Part shown: positions 35,858 to 44,804 of the stretch, in pieces
How the letters are laid out: every line of letters starts with the position of its first letter
Numbering within the stretch: position 1 is the stretch's first letter
NCBI GenBank assembly: GCA_005884685.1
Contig: VBAH01000076.1
Location: 180,394-244,393 of the forward strand
Source of the DNA: Alphaproteobacteria bacterium
GTDB lineage: Bacteria > Pseudomonadota > Alphaproteobacteria > Rhizobiales > Xanthobacteraceae
DNA length: 64,000 nucleotides
Direction of reading: 5' to 3'
The notes under the pieces: generated by a model
Database searches by the model: none
What the model was told of the DNA's origin: nothing
Seen by the model: the letters and a program-made list of their open reading frames with translations, nothing else
Made by a program: the position numbers and the translations under genes

Positions 35858-35988
35858 GGTTCCGCAGCGCGGCAATCCGCCCCGGCAACATTGCACTTTG
35901 GTAATGTGCCGCCCCGGTTTGTTCTGTGCTACGCAAAGGGCAACACGAGCCGCCCGCCTCAAGGCGCGGCCGTCATGAGGGGAGACGC

Positions 35989-37746
35989 GTGACCGCGGAA
36001 ACCGCCGCACTGGTCGCACCGCGCGAGGCCGGCCGCCGCATCTCGTTCGGGTGGCTGTGGTCCGGCGCGCTGCTGGTGCTGCTCACGTTTCTGGTGATCT
36101 ACCCCGTCGCGATGCTCGTGCTCGGCGCGTTGACCAACACCAATCCGGTGGTCGACGGCTTCGGCATCTATGATCTCTCGCTGAAGAACTTCATCACTGT
36201 TCTCGGCAACCCCAACGTCCACTTCGCGCTCGCCAATTCGCTGATCGCGTGCGGCGGCGGCACGCTGCTCGCGGTGATCATCGGTCTGACTTTTTCGTGG
36301 GTGGTGGTGCGCACAAATACGCCGTGCAAGCGCTTCATCGCGGCGGTGAGCATGATCCCGCTGTTCGTGCCGCCGCTGGTCGCGGCGGTCGCATGGTCGA
36401 TCCTCGCCTCGCCCAAGACCGGCCTGCTCAACACCATGATCAAATGGGTCGGGATCGATTTCCGCTTCGACGTCTACACGATGGGCGGGCTGATCGCGAT
36501 CTTCGGCATCTATTATGCGCCCTACGTCTACATGTTTACCGCGTCGGCGCTGCGCAACATGGACCCGGCGCTCGAGGAGGCGGCGGAGATTTCCGGTGCC
36601 ACGCCGGTGCGCATCCTGTTTACCGTGACGTTCCCGCTGATCGCGCCCGCGATCATCTCCGGCATGCTGCTGTCGTTCATCGTCATGCTCGGCATCTACG
36701 GCATCCCGGCGGTGCTCGGCGCGCCCGGCGACATTCCGGTGCTCACCACCTACATCTTCAAGCTCACCAACTGGTCGCCGCCGCTCTATTCGACCGCTGC
36801 TTCGGTGGCGATCATCCTGATGATCGTCACCGGCTTCCTCGTCTTCCTGCAGCAGAAGGTGGTGAGCGGGCGCAGCTACATCACCGTCGCCGGCAAGGCG
36901 TTCCGCCCGGGCGTGATGAATCTCGGGCCATGGCGCTATCTCACCCTCAGCCTCGCGGTGATCTATCTCATCGTCGTGGTCGTGCTGCCGACCCTGGCGC
37001 TCATCGTCGCGGCATTTCGAAAATTCCTGTTCATCCGCAGCGTCGAGAGCCTGTTCGATCTGAAGCAATACTCGCTCATCCACTTCGAACGGCTGTTCGA
37101 CAATCCGCTCGCGGTGCGCTCGATCTGGAACACGATGGAGGTGGGCCTGATCACTGCGGTCTTCGGCGGCATCCTGGCATTCGCGATCGGCTACACGGTG
37201 CACCGCACGAACGCTGCCGGCCGCCGCAGCATCGACGTGATCTCGACCCTGCCGGTCGCGATTCCGGGCCTCGTGATCGGCGTCGCGTATCTCTGGGCCT
37301 GGATCGGTCTGCCGGGCGGGCTCTACGGCACCATCTGGATCCTCGCGCTCGCCTTCATCGCGCGCTTCATGCCCGATACCATCAAGGCGCTGTCGACGTC
37401 GCTGCTGCAGATCCACAAGGAGCTGGAGGAGGCCTCGTGGATCTGCGGCAAGGGTCTTCTCGGCACCATCCGCACCATCGTGCTGCCGCTCGCGCGCCCG
37501 GGCGTGATTGCCGCGATGACCTTGCTGTTCATCCTGGCGATCCGCGAGCTCGGCTCCTCGCTGTTCCTCTACACCTCGAACACCATGGTGATGGCGGTGC
37601 TGCTGCTCGACTACTACGAGGGCGGCAACGTCGGCATCACCTCCGCATTCAGCCTGGTGCAGACATTGCTGCTCGCAGTGCTGATCGGCATTGCGCATTT
37701 CCTGTCGCGCGGCGGGGCGGATACCTCCGTCGGTCGCGCCGGATAA
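35989..37746 (+). CDS. ABC transporter permease, double-domain (FbpB/ferric or phosphonate type)
   Basis: A 585-residue membrane protein made of two fused permease domains, about 12 membrane segments in all. Each half has its EAA coupling loop: EEAAEISGATPVRILFTVTFPL near residue 205 and EEASWICGKGLLGTIRTIVLPL near 480. The GTG at 35989 has AGGGGAG directly ahead, so it is preferred over the upstream ATG at 35926. It is the membrane part of the transporter whose three receptors and ATPase follow. Confidence 0.93.
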   Translation: MTAETAALVAPREAGRRISFGWLWSGALLVLLTFLVIYPVAMLVLGALTNTNPVVDGFGIYDLSLKNFITVLGNPNVHFALANSLIACGGGTLLAVIIGLTFSWVVVRTNTPCKRFIAAVSMIPLFVPPLVAAVAWSILASPKTGLLNTMIKWVGIDFRFDVYTMGGLIAIFGIYYAPYVYMFTASALRNMDPALEEAAEISGATPVRILFTVTFPLIAPAIISGMLLSFIVMLGIYGIPAVLGAPGDIPVLTTYIFKLTNWSPPLYSTAASVAIILMIVTGFLVFLQQKVVSGRSYITVAGKAFRPGVMNLGPWRYLTLSLAVIYLIVVVVLPTLALIVAAFRKFLFIRSVESLFDLKQYSLIHFERLFDNPLAVRSIWNTMEVGLITAVFGGILAFAIGYTVHRTNAAGRRSIDVISTLPVAIPGLVIGVAYLWAWIGLPGGLYGTIWILALAFIARFMPDTIKALSTSLLQIHKELEEASWICGKGLLGTIRTIVLPLARPGVIAAMTLLFILAIRELGSSLFLYTSNTMVMAVLLLDYYEGGNVGITSAFSLVQTLLLAVLIGIAHFLSRGGADTSVGRAG

Positions 37747-37768
37747 GAAACCAAGAAGGAGAAGCCTC

Positions 37769-38806
37769 ATGGCCAACATCACTCGCCGACAGTTCACCGC
37801 CGGTGCGGCGGCAGCCGGCGCGGCCTCATTCAGCATCACGAATGCCGAGGCGCAGAATTTCGGCGGCAACGAGCTGATCGAGGCGGCCAGGAAGGAAGGC
37901 AAGTTCGTCTACTACACCGCCGACTTCACCGAGCCGGAGCAGGAAGTCATCAAGGCGTTCAACAAGCGCTTTCCGTTTGTCAGGGTCGAGCTGGTGCGTG
38001 CGCCCGGCGGACAGCTGATCACGCGCATCAAGACCGAGGCGGCCGCCGGCAAGCTGTCCGCGGACGCCGTCAACCATTCCGATCGCGGGCTGATGCAGGG
38101 TATCGCCGACCTGTTCCAGGACTATACGCCGCCGAACGCGAAGGATTATCGCGACGACGTGCTGGTCTCGCCGAAGCTGTGGCCGCGCTCCACGCTCGGC
38201 TGGTCGATCGCCTACAACACGGAGCTCGAGAAAAATCCGCCGAAATCCTGGATGGACTTGTGCAAGCCCGAGTACGGTCCGAAGAAGATTGGGCAGGTGA
38301 TCGCGCCGTCCGGCGGCACCACCTGGACCCGCATCATGTTCGAGCGTCAGGTGCTCGGGGAGGATTACTGGGAGAAACAGGCCAAGACGCAGCCGGTGCT
38401 GTTTCCCTCGGGTGCGCCGACGTCCGACGCGATGGTGCGTGGCGAAATCTCGATCGCGGTGGTGCTCTACAACATCGCCTACATCAAGAAGCGCGACGGC
38501 GCGCCGGTCGAGGCGATTTTTCCGCCCGAGGGCGTGCCGCTGAACTACTATGCGGCGGGTGTCGCCAAGACAGCGGCCAATCCGAACGCCGCCAAGCTGT
38601 TCCTCAACTGGTGCATGTCGGACGAGGGCCAGGCTTTCCAGATCAAGGAGCTCGGCTATCTCACCGCGCTGAAAAAGCCGCCGCTCAATCCGCCCGGCTG
38701 GGACCCGAAAGTGATCAAGACCTGGGCGCCGAACTTCGAGCAGTACGTCAAGCTGCGCGACCAATGGATCGAGGAGTGGAACAAGGTCTATGGGTATCGG
38801 CAGTGA
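37769..38806 (+). CDS. ABC transporter substrate-binding protein 1 (SBP family 1, ferric/Fbp-like), first of three paralogs
   Basis: A 345-residue periplasmic receptor with a Tat-like signal (ITRRQFTAGAAAAGAASF). ELIEAARKEGKFVYYTADF opens the mature part; APSGGTTWTRIMFERQVLGE near residue 180 and a C-terminal WNKVYGYRQ are shared with the two following paralogs. AGAAGGAGAAG precedes the ATG. Substrate could be ferric iron, a polyamine-like or an organic ligand; conserved Tyr ligands of ferric binders are not obvious. Confidence 0.92.
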   Translation: MANITRRQFTAGAAAAGAASFSITNAEAQNFGGNELIEAARKEGKFVYYTADFTEPEQEVIKAFNKRFPFVRVELVRAPGGQLITRIKTEAAAGKLSADAVNHSDRGLMQGIADLFQDYTPPNAKDYRDDVLVSPKLWPRSTLGWSIAYNTELEKNPPKSWMDLCKPEYGPKKIGQVIAPSGGTTWTRIMFERQVLGEDYWEKQAKTQPVLFPSGAPTSDAMVRGEISIAVVLYNIAYIKKRDGAPVEAIFPPEGVPLNYYAAGVAKTAANPNAAKLFLNWCMSDEGQAFQIKELGYLTALKKPPLNPPGWDPKVIKTWAPNFEQYVKLRDQWIEEWNKVYGYRQ

Positions 38807-39891
38807 TCAACATACTTCGCTCATTCGCGCATAAGCGGGAATCCAGTTCGTTCTTTTCTTGGCTCTGGGTCCCCGCTTTCGCGGGGACGAGCGGGCTGGT
38901 GGCGCTCGCGCTCGGCGCATGGCTCGCGCCCGCCGCCGCGCAGTTCGGCCCGCTCGAGCTGATCGAGGCGGCGCGCCAGGAGGGCAAGCTCGTCTTCTAC
39001 AGCGCCAACGTGGCGGAAAGCGAAACGCCGGTTCTCAACGCGTTCAACAAGCGCTTCCCTTTCGTGAAGATCGAGTTCCTGCGCGCGCCGGGCAATCAAC
39101 TTCTCCAGCGCGTGAAGACCGAGGCCGCTGCCGGCAAGCTGCTCGCCGACGTGATCGATCACTCCGACCGCGCGCTGATGCGCGAGATCGAGAATATTTT
39201 CCAGGATTACGCGCCGCCGAACGCCACCGACTATATCCCGGAGACTTTGGTCTCGCCGAAGCTATGGCCGCGCTCCACCGTGGTGTGGTCGATCGCGTAC
39301 AATTCCGAGCTCCTGAAGAACCCGCCGAAGTCGTGGCTCGACCTGACCAAGCCGGAATACGCCAACAAGCAGATCGGCCAGGTGATCGCGCCGTCGGGCG
39401 GCACGACCTGGACGCGCGCGATGTTCGAACGCCAGGTTGTCGATCCCAATTACTGGAAGAAACAGGCGGCGACCGCGCCGGTGCTGTTTCCCTCCAACGC
39501 GCCGACTTCGGACGCGCTGGTGCGCGGCGAGATCGTGATCGCGCCGCTGCTGTACAACGCGATCTTTCCGAAATTGCGCGACGGCGCGCCCGTGAAGGTG
39601 TTCTTCGCGCCGGAAGGGGCGCCGGTGACGCCGTTCGCGGCCGGCATCCCGAAGACCGCCGCGCATCCGAACGCCGCGAAGCTGTTTCTCAACTGGTGTC
39701 TGTCGGAGGAAGGCCAGGCGATGATGATCCGCGAGATCGGCAATCTCACGTCGCTGAAAGTCGCGCCGCTCTATCCGGAAGGCTTCGATCCGAAGATCGT
39801 GAAGGTGTGGGTGCCGAACTACGAGCAGTTCGTGGAGCTGCAGCGCGAATGGCTCGACGAGTGGAATAAAACGTACGGGTATCGGCAGTAG
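38803..39891 (+). CDS. ABC transporter substrate-binding protein 2, N terminus encoded by a repeat
   Basis: Body of about 330 residues closely follows paralog 1 (SARQEGKLVFYSANVAE-like opening, APSGGTTWTRAMFERQVV, C-terminal WNKTYGYRQ). The only in-frame route to a start is GTG 38803, overlapping the stop of paralog 1, or GTG 38899. From 38803 the first 30 codons are translated from a family A repeat (38818-38894), then a hydrophobic stretch LVALALGAWLAPAAA leads into QFGPLELIEAA. No ATG and no independent Tat or Sec n-region is seen. The original start seems to have been replaced by the repeat; export is uncertain. Confidence 0.82.
   Translation: MINILRSFAHKRESSSFFSWLWVPAFAGTSGLVALALGAWLAPAAAQFGPLELIEAARQEGKLVFYSANVAESETPVLNAFNKRFPFVKIEFLRAPGNQLLQRVKTEAAAGKLLADVIDHSDRALMREIENIFQDYAPPNATDYIPETLVSPKLWPRSTVVWSIAYNSELLKNPPKSWLDLTKPEYANKQIGQVIAPSGGTTWTRAMFERQVVDPNYWKKQAATAPVLFPSNAPTSDALVRGEIVIAPLLYNAIFPKLRDGAPVKVFFAPEGAPVTPFAAGIPKTAAHPNAAKLFLNWCLSEEGQAMMIREIGNLTSLKVAPLYPEGFDPKIVKVWVPNYEQFVELQREWLDEWNKTYGYRQ
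38818..38894. repeat. Family A double-hairpin palindromic repeat, in frame with binding-protein paralog 2
   Basis: ATT-like half (slightly decayed, CGCGCATAAGCGGG) then GTC-type half. It abuts the hydrophobic signal stretch of paralog 2 with no room for a normal start codon or ribosome site. Confidence 0.88.
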
Positions 39892-39899
39892 CGCACGCA

Positions 39900-39967
39900 C
39901 CGCTCATGCCCGCGAAAGCGGGCATCCAGAGCCAAAGCTGGGTCCCCGCTTTCGCGGGGAGGAGCGG
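39900..39967. repeat. Family A double-hairpin palindromic repeat
   Basis: ATG-type half then GTC-like half with one base change in the right arm, between paralogs 2 and 3. Confidence 0.88.
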
Positions 39968-39983
39968 AAGTGAGGAGGAGAGC

Positions 39984-41027
39984 ATGAAGCGGAAGGGACT
40001 GACCAGGCGCAAGCTCCTCGCGTCGGCCGCCGGCATCGGCAGCTTCGCGATCATCGGGCGCGCGCGCGCCGCTGCGCCCTACAAGCCCTCCGACAGCCTG
40101 CTGGACGCGGCGCGCCGGGAGGGCAAGTTCACGCTCTATACCGCGACCTTCACGGAAGTCGAGCAGGAGGTCATCAACGAATTCCGCAAGAAATTTCCGT
40201 TTGTCCGCGTCGAGATGATCCGTGCGCCGGGGGGGCAGCTGATCCAGCGCGTCAAGACCGAAGCGGCGGCCGGCAAGCTCGCGGCCGATCTCGTGCTGCA
40301 TTCCGACCGCGGCTTGATGAAGGCGCTCGAACCTCTGTTCGCCGACTATGAGCCGCCGAATGCGCAGGACTACCTGCCCGAGTCGCTCGTCTCCCCCAAG
40401 CTGTGGCCGAACCTCACGGCGGGCTGGTGCATCGCGTATCACACCGAGCTCGTGAAGAACCCGCCGAAGAGCTGGATGGATCTGACCAAGCCCGAATACG
40501 GCGACGGCCAGATCGCGCAGGTGATCGCGCAGTCCGGCGGCACGACCTGGACGCGCATCATGTTCGAGCGCCAGGTGCTCGGCGAGGATTACTGGGCGAA
40601 GCAGGCCGCGACCAAGCCGAAGCTTTACCCCTCCGGCGCGCCGCTCTCGGATTCGCTGGTGCGCGGCGAGGTCACGATCGCACCGCTGGTCTACAACATC
40701 ATCTATCCGAAGGAGCGCGACGGCGCGCCGGTGAAGACCTTCTTCCCGCCCGAGGGCGTGCCGATCGTGCCGTACGGCTCGGGCATCCCGAAGACCGCGC
40801 AGAACCCGAATGCGGCACGCCTCTACCTCGAATGGCAGCTGTCCGAAGAGGGGCAGGCCTTCGGCATCAAGCAGCACGGCAATCTCACCTCGCTGAAAGT
40901 GCCGCCGCTGCTGCCAGCGGGATTCAGCAAGGACACGAAAGTCTGGGTGCCGAAATTCGCGGAGTTCGAGGCGCTGTACGGCAAGTGGATCGAAGAGTGG
41001 AACAAGGTTTACGGGTACCGGCAGTGA
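39984..41027 (+). CDS. ABC transporter substrate-binding protein 3, third paralog
   Basis: A 347-residue receptor with a Tat-like signal (LTRRKLLASAAGIGSFAI). Shares EAAAGKLAADLVLHSDRG, APSGGTTWTRIMF (here AQSGGTTWTRIMF) and the WNKVYGYRQ end with the two upstream paralogs. A GAGGAGGAG ribosome site precedes ATG 39984. Being the only one of the latter two with a clean signal and ribosome site, it and paralog 1 are the likely working receptors. Confidence 0.92.
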   Translation: MKRKGLTRRKLLASAAGIGSFAIIGRARAAAPYKPSDSLLDAARREGKFTLYTATFTEVEQEVINEFRKKFPFVRVEMIRAPGGQLIQRVKTEAAAGKLAADLVLHSDRGLMKALEPLFADYEPPNAQDYLPESLVSPKLWPNLTAGWCIAYHTELVKNPPKSWMDLTKPEYGDGQIAQVIAQSGGTTWTRIMFERQVLGEDYWAKQAATKPKLYPSGAPLSDSLVRGEVTIAPLVYNIIYPKERDGAPVKTFFPPEGVPIVPYGSGIPKTAQNPNAARLYLEWQLSEEGQAFGIKQHGNLTSLKVPPLLPAGFSKDTKVWVPKFAEFEALYGKWIEEWNKVYGYRQ

Positions 41028-41034
41028 GTTTTTT

Positions 41035-41109
41035 CCGCTCATGCCCGCGAAAGCGGGCATCCAGTTCTTGGCCAAAGAACTGGGTCCCCGCTTTCGCGGG
41101 GACGAGCGG
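41035..41109. repeat. Family A double-hairpin palindromic repeat
   Basis: ATG-type half then GTC-type half, between binding-protein paralog 3 and the ATPase gene. Confidence 0.9.
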
Positions 41110-41127
41110 TGCATGGGAAAGAAGTAG

Positions 41128-42204
41128 ATGTCCGCCGAACTGATCGTCTCGCACTTACGCAAGCAATTCGCGGTCGGTCGCCCGGCGGTCGATGACGTCA
41201 GCTTCCGCGTCGCGGCGGGCGAGATCGTCGTGCTGCTCGGGCCGTCGGGCTGCGGCAAGACCACGACGTTGCGCTGCATCGCCGGGCTGGAACAGCCGAC
41301 CGCCGGCACGATCTCGATCGGCGGCGACGAGGTGGCGGCACCCGAGCGCGGCGTGCATGTGCCGCCGCGCCTGCGCAACATCGGCATGGTGTTTCAGTCG
41401 TACGCGGTGTGGCCGCACATGACGGTGCGCCAGAACGTCAATTACCCGCTGCGCCATCGCAAGGTGCCGCGTGATGAGGCCGAGCGGAAGGTCGACCGCG
41501 TGCTCGAACTGGTGGGTTTGAGCGAATACGCCGAGCGGCCGGTAACGCAGCTTTCCGGCGGGCAGATGCAGCGCGTTGCGCTCGCGCGCGCTCTCGTTTA
41601 CGAGCCGCGCATCCTGCTGCTCGACGAGCCCCTGTCGAACCTCGACGCCAAGCTGCGGCTGCGCCTGCGCGACGAGCTGCGCCGCATCATCAAGGAGGCC
41701 AAGGTCACCGCGCTCTACGTGACGCACGACCAGGCGGAAGCCGTGGTGCTCGGTGACCGCATCGGCGTGATGGAAAACGGCAAGCTGATGCAGATGAGCG
41801 CGCCCGTCGAGCTCTACAACAAGCCGGAGAACTTGTTCGTGGCGAACTTCACCGGCGTCTCCAACCTGATCAAGGGCGAGATCAGCGCGCCGGGCGCTGT
41901 CAGGCTCTCGACCGGCGAGACGCTGCGCATCACGGCCCCGCGCGGCAAGACCGGCGATGCGGTGCTGGTCGCGATCCGGCCGGAGAACATTCAACTGCGG
42001 CCAAATGGCGAGGGGGCCGACACGAACAGCTTTCCGGCGCGCGTGATCGAGGGCCACTTCCACGGCACGCAGACGACCTACGCGCTCGAAACGCTCGGCC
42101 ATCGTATCGAGGCGATCGAGCTCGGCACGGTGCCGCGCTTTTCCGCGCACGACACGATCCGCGTCGTCATCCCGCCGGATCATTCGTGGGTATTTCCGCA
42201 GTGA
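41128..42204 (+). CDS. ABC transporter ATP-binding protein (FbpC/PotA type) with TOBE domain
   Basis: A 358-residue ATPase. Walker A GPSGCGKT at about 38-45, signature LSGGQMQRVALARAL near 142, Walker B ILLLDEPLSNLD, and a C-terminal OB-like TOBE domain (GDAVLVAIRPENIQLR) that often senses substrate. It completes the transporter whose double permease and three receptors lie upstream. Confidence 0.95.
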   Translation: MSAELIVSHLRKQFAVGRPAVDDVSFRVAAGEIVVLLGPSGCGKTTTLRCIAGLEQPTAGTISIGGDEVAAPERGVHVPPRLRNIGMVFQSYAVWPHMTVRQNVNYPLRHRKVPRDEAERKVDRVLELVGLSEYAERPVTQLSGGQMQRVALARALVYEPRILLLDEPLSNLDAKLRLRLRDELRRIIKEAKVTALYVTHDQAEAVVLGDRIGVMENGKLMQMSAPVELYNKPENLFVANFTGVSNLIKGEISAPGAVRLSTGETLRITAPRGKTGDAVLVAIRPENIQLRPNGEGADTNSFPARVIEGHFHGTQTTYALETLGHRIEAIELGTVPRFSAHDTIRVVIPPDHSWVFPQ

Positions 42205-42277
42205 CGAGTGCTTGTTGTCATCCGCGAAAATCCGTGGTGGCCTGCACATTGAATAAGAGACCCTCGGGGAGGCCGGA

Positions 42278-43264
42278 ATGATCAAGGGTTGCAGGCTCGC
42301 CGCGTTCGCGCTCGCATGCGCGCTGCCGCTCGCCGCGCATGCGGAAGAGATCGTGATCAGCAATTACGGCGTCACCACCAACGGCATGCCGTATGCCGTG
42401 GCGCTGGCAAAAGGCTTCTTCAAGCAGCAGGGCGCCGACGTGACCGGCATCCTCACCTCCGACGGCGGCGGCACCACGGTGCGCACGATGCTCGGCGGCA
42501 ACCTCGCCTACGGCGAGATCAATCCGACCGCGACCGTGATCGCGATCCAGCAGGGCGCTGACCTCAAGATCGTCAGCGACAATGTGCAGACCGTCGCGGA
42601 ATTCATCTGGGCGGTGAAGCCGGATTCGCCGATCAAGACTGCAACGGATCTCAAGGGCAAGAAGATCGGCTACACCAATCCGCGCTCGACCAGCCAGGCC
42701 CTCGCGATCCTCGTGCTGGAGAAAGCCGGGCTGAAGCCGAGCGACGCCGAACTGGTCAAGACCGGCGGCTTCGGCGAGGGCATCGTGGCGCTCGATCTCG
42801 GCGCAGTCGACATCACGCCGATCCCCGAGCCGCTCTGGTCGAAGAACAAGGACAAATATCGCGCCGTGGTGCGCGCAAGCGAGCTGTTGCCGCCGCTCGA
42901 CAATGTCGTGGGCGTCACGACCGGCAAGGCGGCTGCGGCGCGCGGCGATTTCATCCGCGCGGTGATCCGCGCGCGGCGCCAGGCGGTAGATTTCATGTAT
43001 GCCAATCCGGACGAGTCCGCCGGCATCATCGCCCAGGCCTACAATCTGGAACCCGCGGTGGCGCTCAGCGCGCTGAAGAACCTGCTCGGCAGCCACGAGA
43101 AATCCGGGGTGCGCTACTGGAGCGGCGGGGAGATCAATCTCAAGGCCATGAACGAGATGATGCGCGCGCAAAAGATCGTCGGCGCGCTGAAGGACGATCC
43201 GGACTGGAGCAAGATCATCGATGAGAGCTTTCTTCCCGACGATTTGAAGAAGAAAACCAACTGA
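42278..43264 (+). CDS. ABC transporter substrate-binding protein (NMT1/SsuA-like)
   Basis: A 328-residue periplasmic receptor with a Sec signal (LAAFALACALPLAAHAEE). ISNYGVTTNGMPYAVALAKG opens the mature part; KGKKIGYTNPRSTSQALAI near residue 130 is the hinge region typical of nitrate/sulfonate/thiamine-precursor receptors. It heads the operon for an ATPase and two permeases. Substrate class: aromatic, sulfonate or pyrimidine-like, unresolved. Confidence 0.92.
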   Translation: MIKGCRLAAFALACALPLAAHAEEIVISNYGVTTNGMPYAVALAKGFFKQQGADVTGILTSDGGGTTVRTMLGGNLAYGEINPTATVIAIQQGADLKIVSDNVQTVAEFIWAVKPDSPIKTATDLKGKKIGYTNPRSTSQALAILVLEKAGLKPSDAELVKTGGFGEGIVALDLGAVDITPIPEPLWSKNKDKYRAVVRASELLPPLDNVVGVTTGKAAAARGDFIRAVIRARRQAVDFMYANPDESAGIIAQAYNLEPAVALSALKNLLGSHEKSGVRYWSGGEINLKAMNEMMRAQKIVGALKDDPDWSKIIDESFLPDDLKKKTN

Positions 43265-43266
43265 CC

Positions 43267-44061
43267 GTGAGCGAGGTCCACGTCGCGCTGCGCGGCGTCA
43301 CGCGGGTTTTTCCCGCGACCGCGGCGCAACGCGAAGTGAGAGCGCTCGGGCCGATCGATCTTGACCTGATGCGCGGCGAGTTCTTCGTTGTGGTCGGGCC
43401 GTCCGGCTGTGGCAAGTCCACGCTGCTCGAAATCATAGCCGGCCTGAACCGCCCGACCGAAGGCGCCGTCACGCTCGAAGGAAACCCGGTCGCAGGCGAA
43501 GTGCCCGAGGGCATCGGCGTTGTGTTTCAGGAGGACGCGAGCTTTCCCTGGCTCACCGTCACCGACAACATCGCATTCGGGCTGCGTCAGACCGCACTCG
43601 ACAAGGCCGAGATCGCGACGCGTGTCGATCACGCGCTGCGTCTCATGGGCCTCACCGATTTCGCCGCGGCCTATCCGGTGCAGCTTTCCGGCGGCATGCG
43701 CCAGCGCGTCTGCTTGGCGCGCACCTTGGTGCAGCGCCCGCGCGTGATCCTCCTCGACGAGCCGTTCGGCGCGCTCGACCAGCAGACGCGCTTCCTGATG
43801 GGCGACGAATTGCTGCGCCTGTGGCGTGACTCGGGGGCGACCGTAATGCTGATCACGCATTCGCTCGACGAGGCAGGCATGCTGGCGGACCGCATCGGCG
43901 TGATGTCGGCGCGGCCCGGCCGGATGCTGGAGATCATCGAGACCCGCTGGGGCGAAGAGCGCGGCAGCAGAGTTGTGGCGACGCCCCGCTTCGGTGAGAT
44001 CACGGCGCGGCTGTGGCAATTGCTGCGCGATGAATCGCAGCGCGCGATGGCGGGCGCATGA
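43267..44061 (+). CDS. ABC transporter ATP-binding protein (TauB/SsuB/NrtC type)
   Basis: A 264-residue ATPase that starts with GTG two bases after the receptor stop. Walker A GPSGCGKS near 46-53, Q-loop VVFQEDASFPWLTV, signature [15 protein letters not shown] and Walker B ILLDEPFGALD are intact. Stop overlaps the first permease start by ATGA. Confidence 0.95.
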   Translation: MSEVHVALRGVTRVFPATAAQREVRALGPIDLDLMRGEFFVVVGPSGCGKSTLLEIIAGLNRPTEGAVTLEGNPVAGEVPEGIGVVFQEDASFPWLTVTDNIAFGLRQTALDKAEIATRVDHALRLMGLTDFAAAYPVQLSGGMRQRVCLARTLVQRPRVILLDEPFGALDQQTRFLMGDELLRLWRDSGATVMLITHSLDEAGMLADRIGVMSARPGRMLEIIETRWGEERGSRVVATPRFGEITARLWQLLRDESQRAMAGA

Positions 44062-44804
44062 CAGCCGGCCGCCTCAGGTTCGCGCTCGCGCTCGCGCTGG
44101 TGTTGCTGCTCGAAGCCTTGAGCCGCTTCGGCGTGATCGACCGTTTCGCCATGATCCCGCCGAGCGAAATCCTCTGGCACCTCGGCAAAATCCTCTCTGG
44201 CGGCGAGATGTGGCCGGCGATCGGCAAGACGCTGACGAACGTCGCTATGGCCTGCATCGCCGCCATCATCGTCGGCGTGATCCTCGGCACGCTGATCCAC
44301 GGCTGGCGGAGTTTACGCGAGACGCTCGATCCGCTGTTTGCCGCGTATTACGCGATCCCGGTCTATGCGTTCTACCCGCTGTTCATCGTGATCTTCGGGC
44401 TCGGCGATGTCCCGCAGGTGTTGATCGGCTTCATGCTCGCCCTCGTCGCCGTGATCGTGAACACGCTCAACGGCCTCGACCGCGTACCGCGCGTGCTGAT
44501 CAAGACCGCGCGCATCCAGCGTCTCGGGCCGCTCGCGACCGCGCTGAAAATCACGCTGCCCTATGCGGTGCCGTACATCTTCACCGGGGTGAAGCTCGCG
44601 GTCGCGTATTCGTTCATCGGCGTGATCGGCGCGGAGCTGATCATGTCGCGCACCGGCCTCGGCTACGAGATCGGCTTTGCCTACAACAATTTCGACAACG
44701 CCGTGATGTATCCGCTGATCGTGCTGGTGCTGGCAATCGCCGCGACCGTCAATACGATGTTCTTCCTGTGGGAAAAGAAGATGCTGGCGAGGCGGCGCAA
44801 ATGA
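44058..44804 (+). CDS. ABC transporter permease (TauC/SsuC type), first
   Basis: A 248-residue membrane protein with six hydrophobic segments. The coupling loop RVPRVLIKTARIQRLGPLATALKI lies near residue 145. Coupled to its neighbours by 4-base overlaps at both ends. Two different permeases in one operon suggest a heterodimeric channel. Confidence 0.93.
   Translation: MTAGRLRFALALALVLLLEALSRFGVIDRFAMIPPSEILWHLGKILSGGEMWPAIGKTLTNVAMACIAAIIVGVILGTLIHGWRSLRETLDPLFAAYYAIPVYAFYPLFIVIFGLGDVPQVLIGFMLALVAVIVNTLNGLDRVPRVLIKTARIQRLGPLATALKITLPYAVPYIFTGVKLAVAYSFIGVIGAELIMSRTGLGYEIGFAYNNFDNAVMYPLIVLVLAIAATVNTMFFLWEKKMLARRRK

Noticed and set aside
35858..35988. Possible promoter for the ferric-type transporter
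   Set aside because: A TTGCAC hexamer is present but no -10 at the right spacing, so it is not listed.
35959..37902. A 647-codon open frame on the minus strand
   Set aside because: Shadow of the double-domain permease; composition is Asp/Arg/His-rich with no domain.
42214..42242. Possible degenerate half of a family F repeat (TCATCCGCGAAAATCCGTGG)
   Set aside because: Too short and lacks the partner half; listed only as a weak trace.
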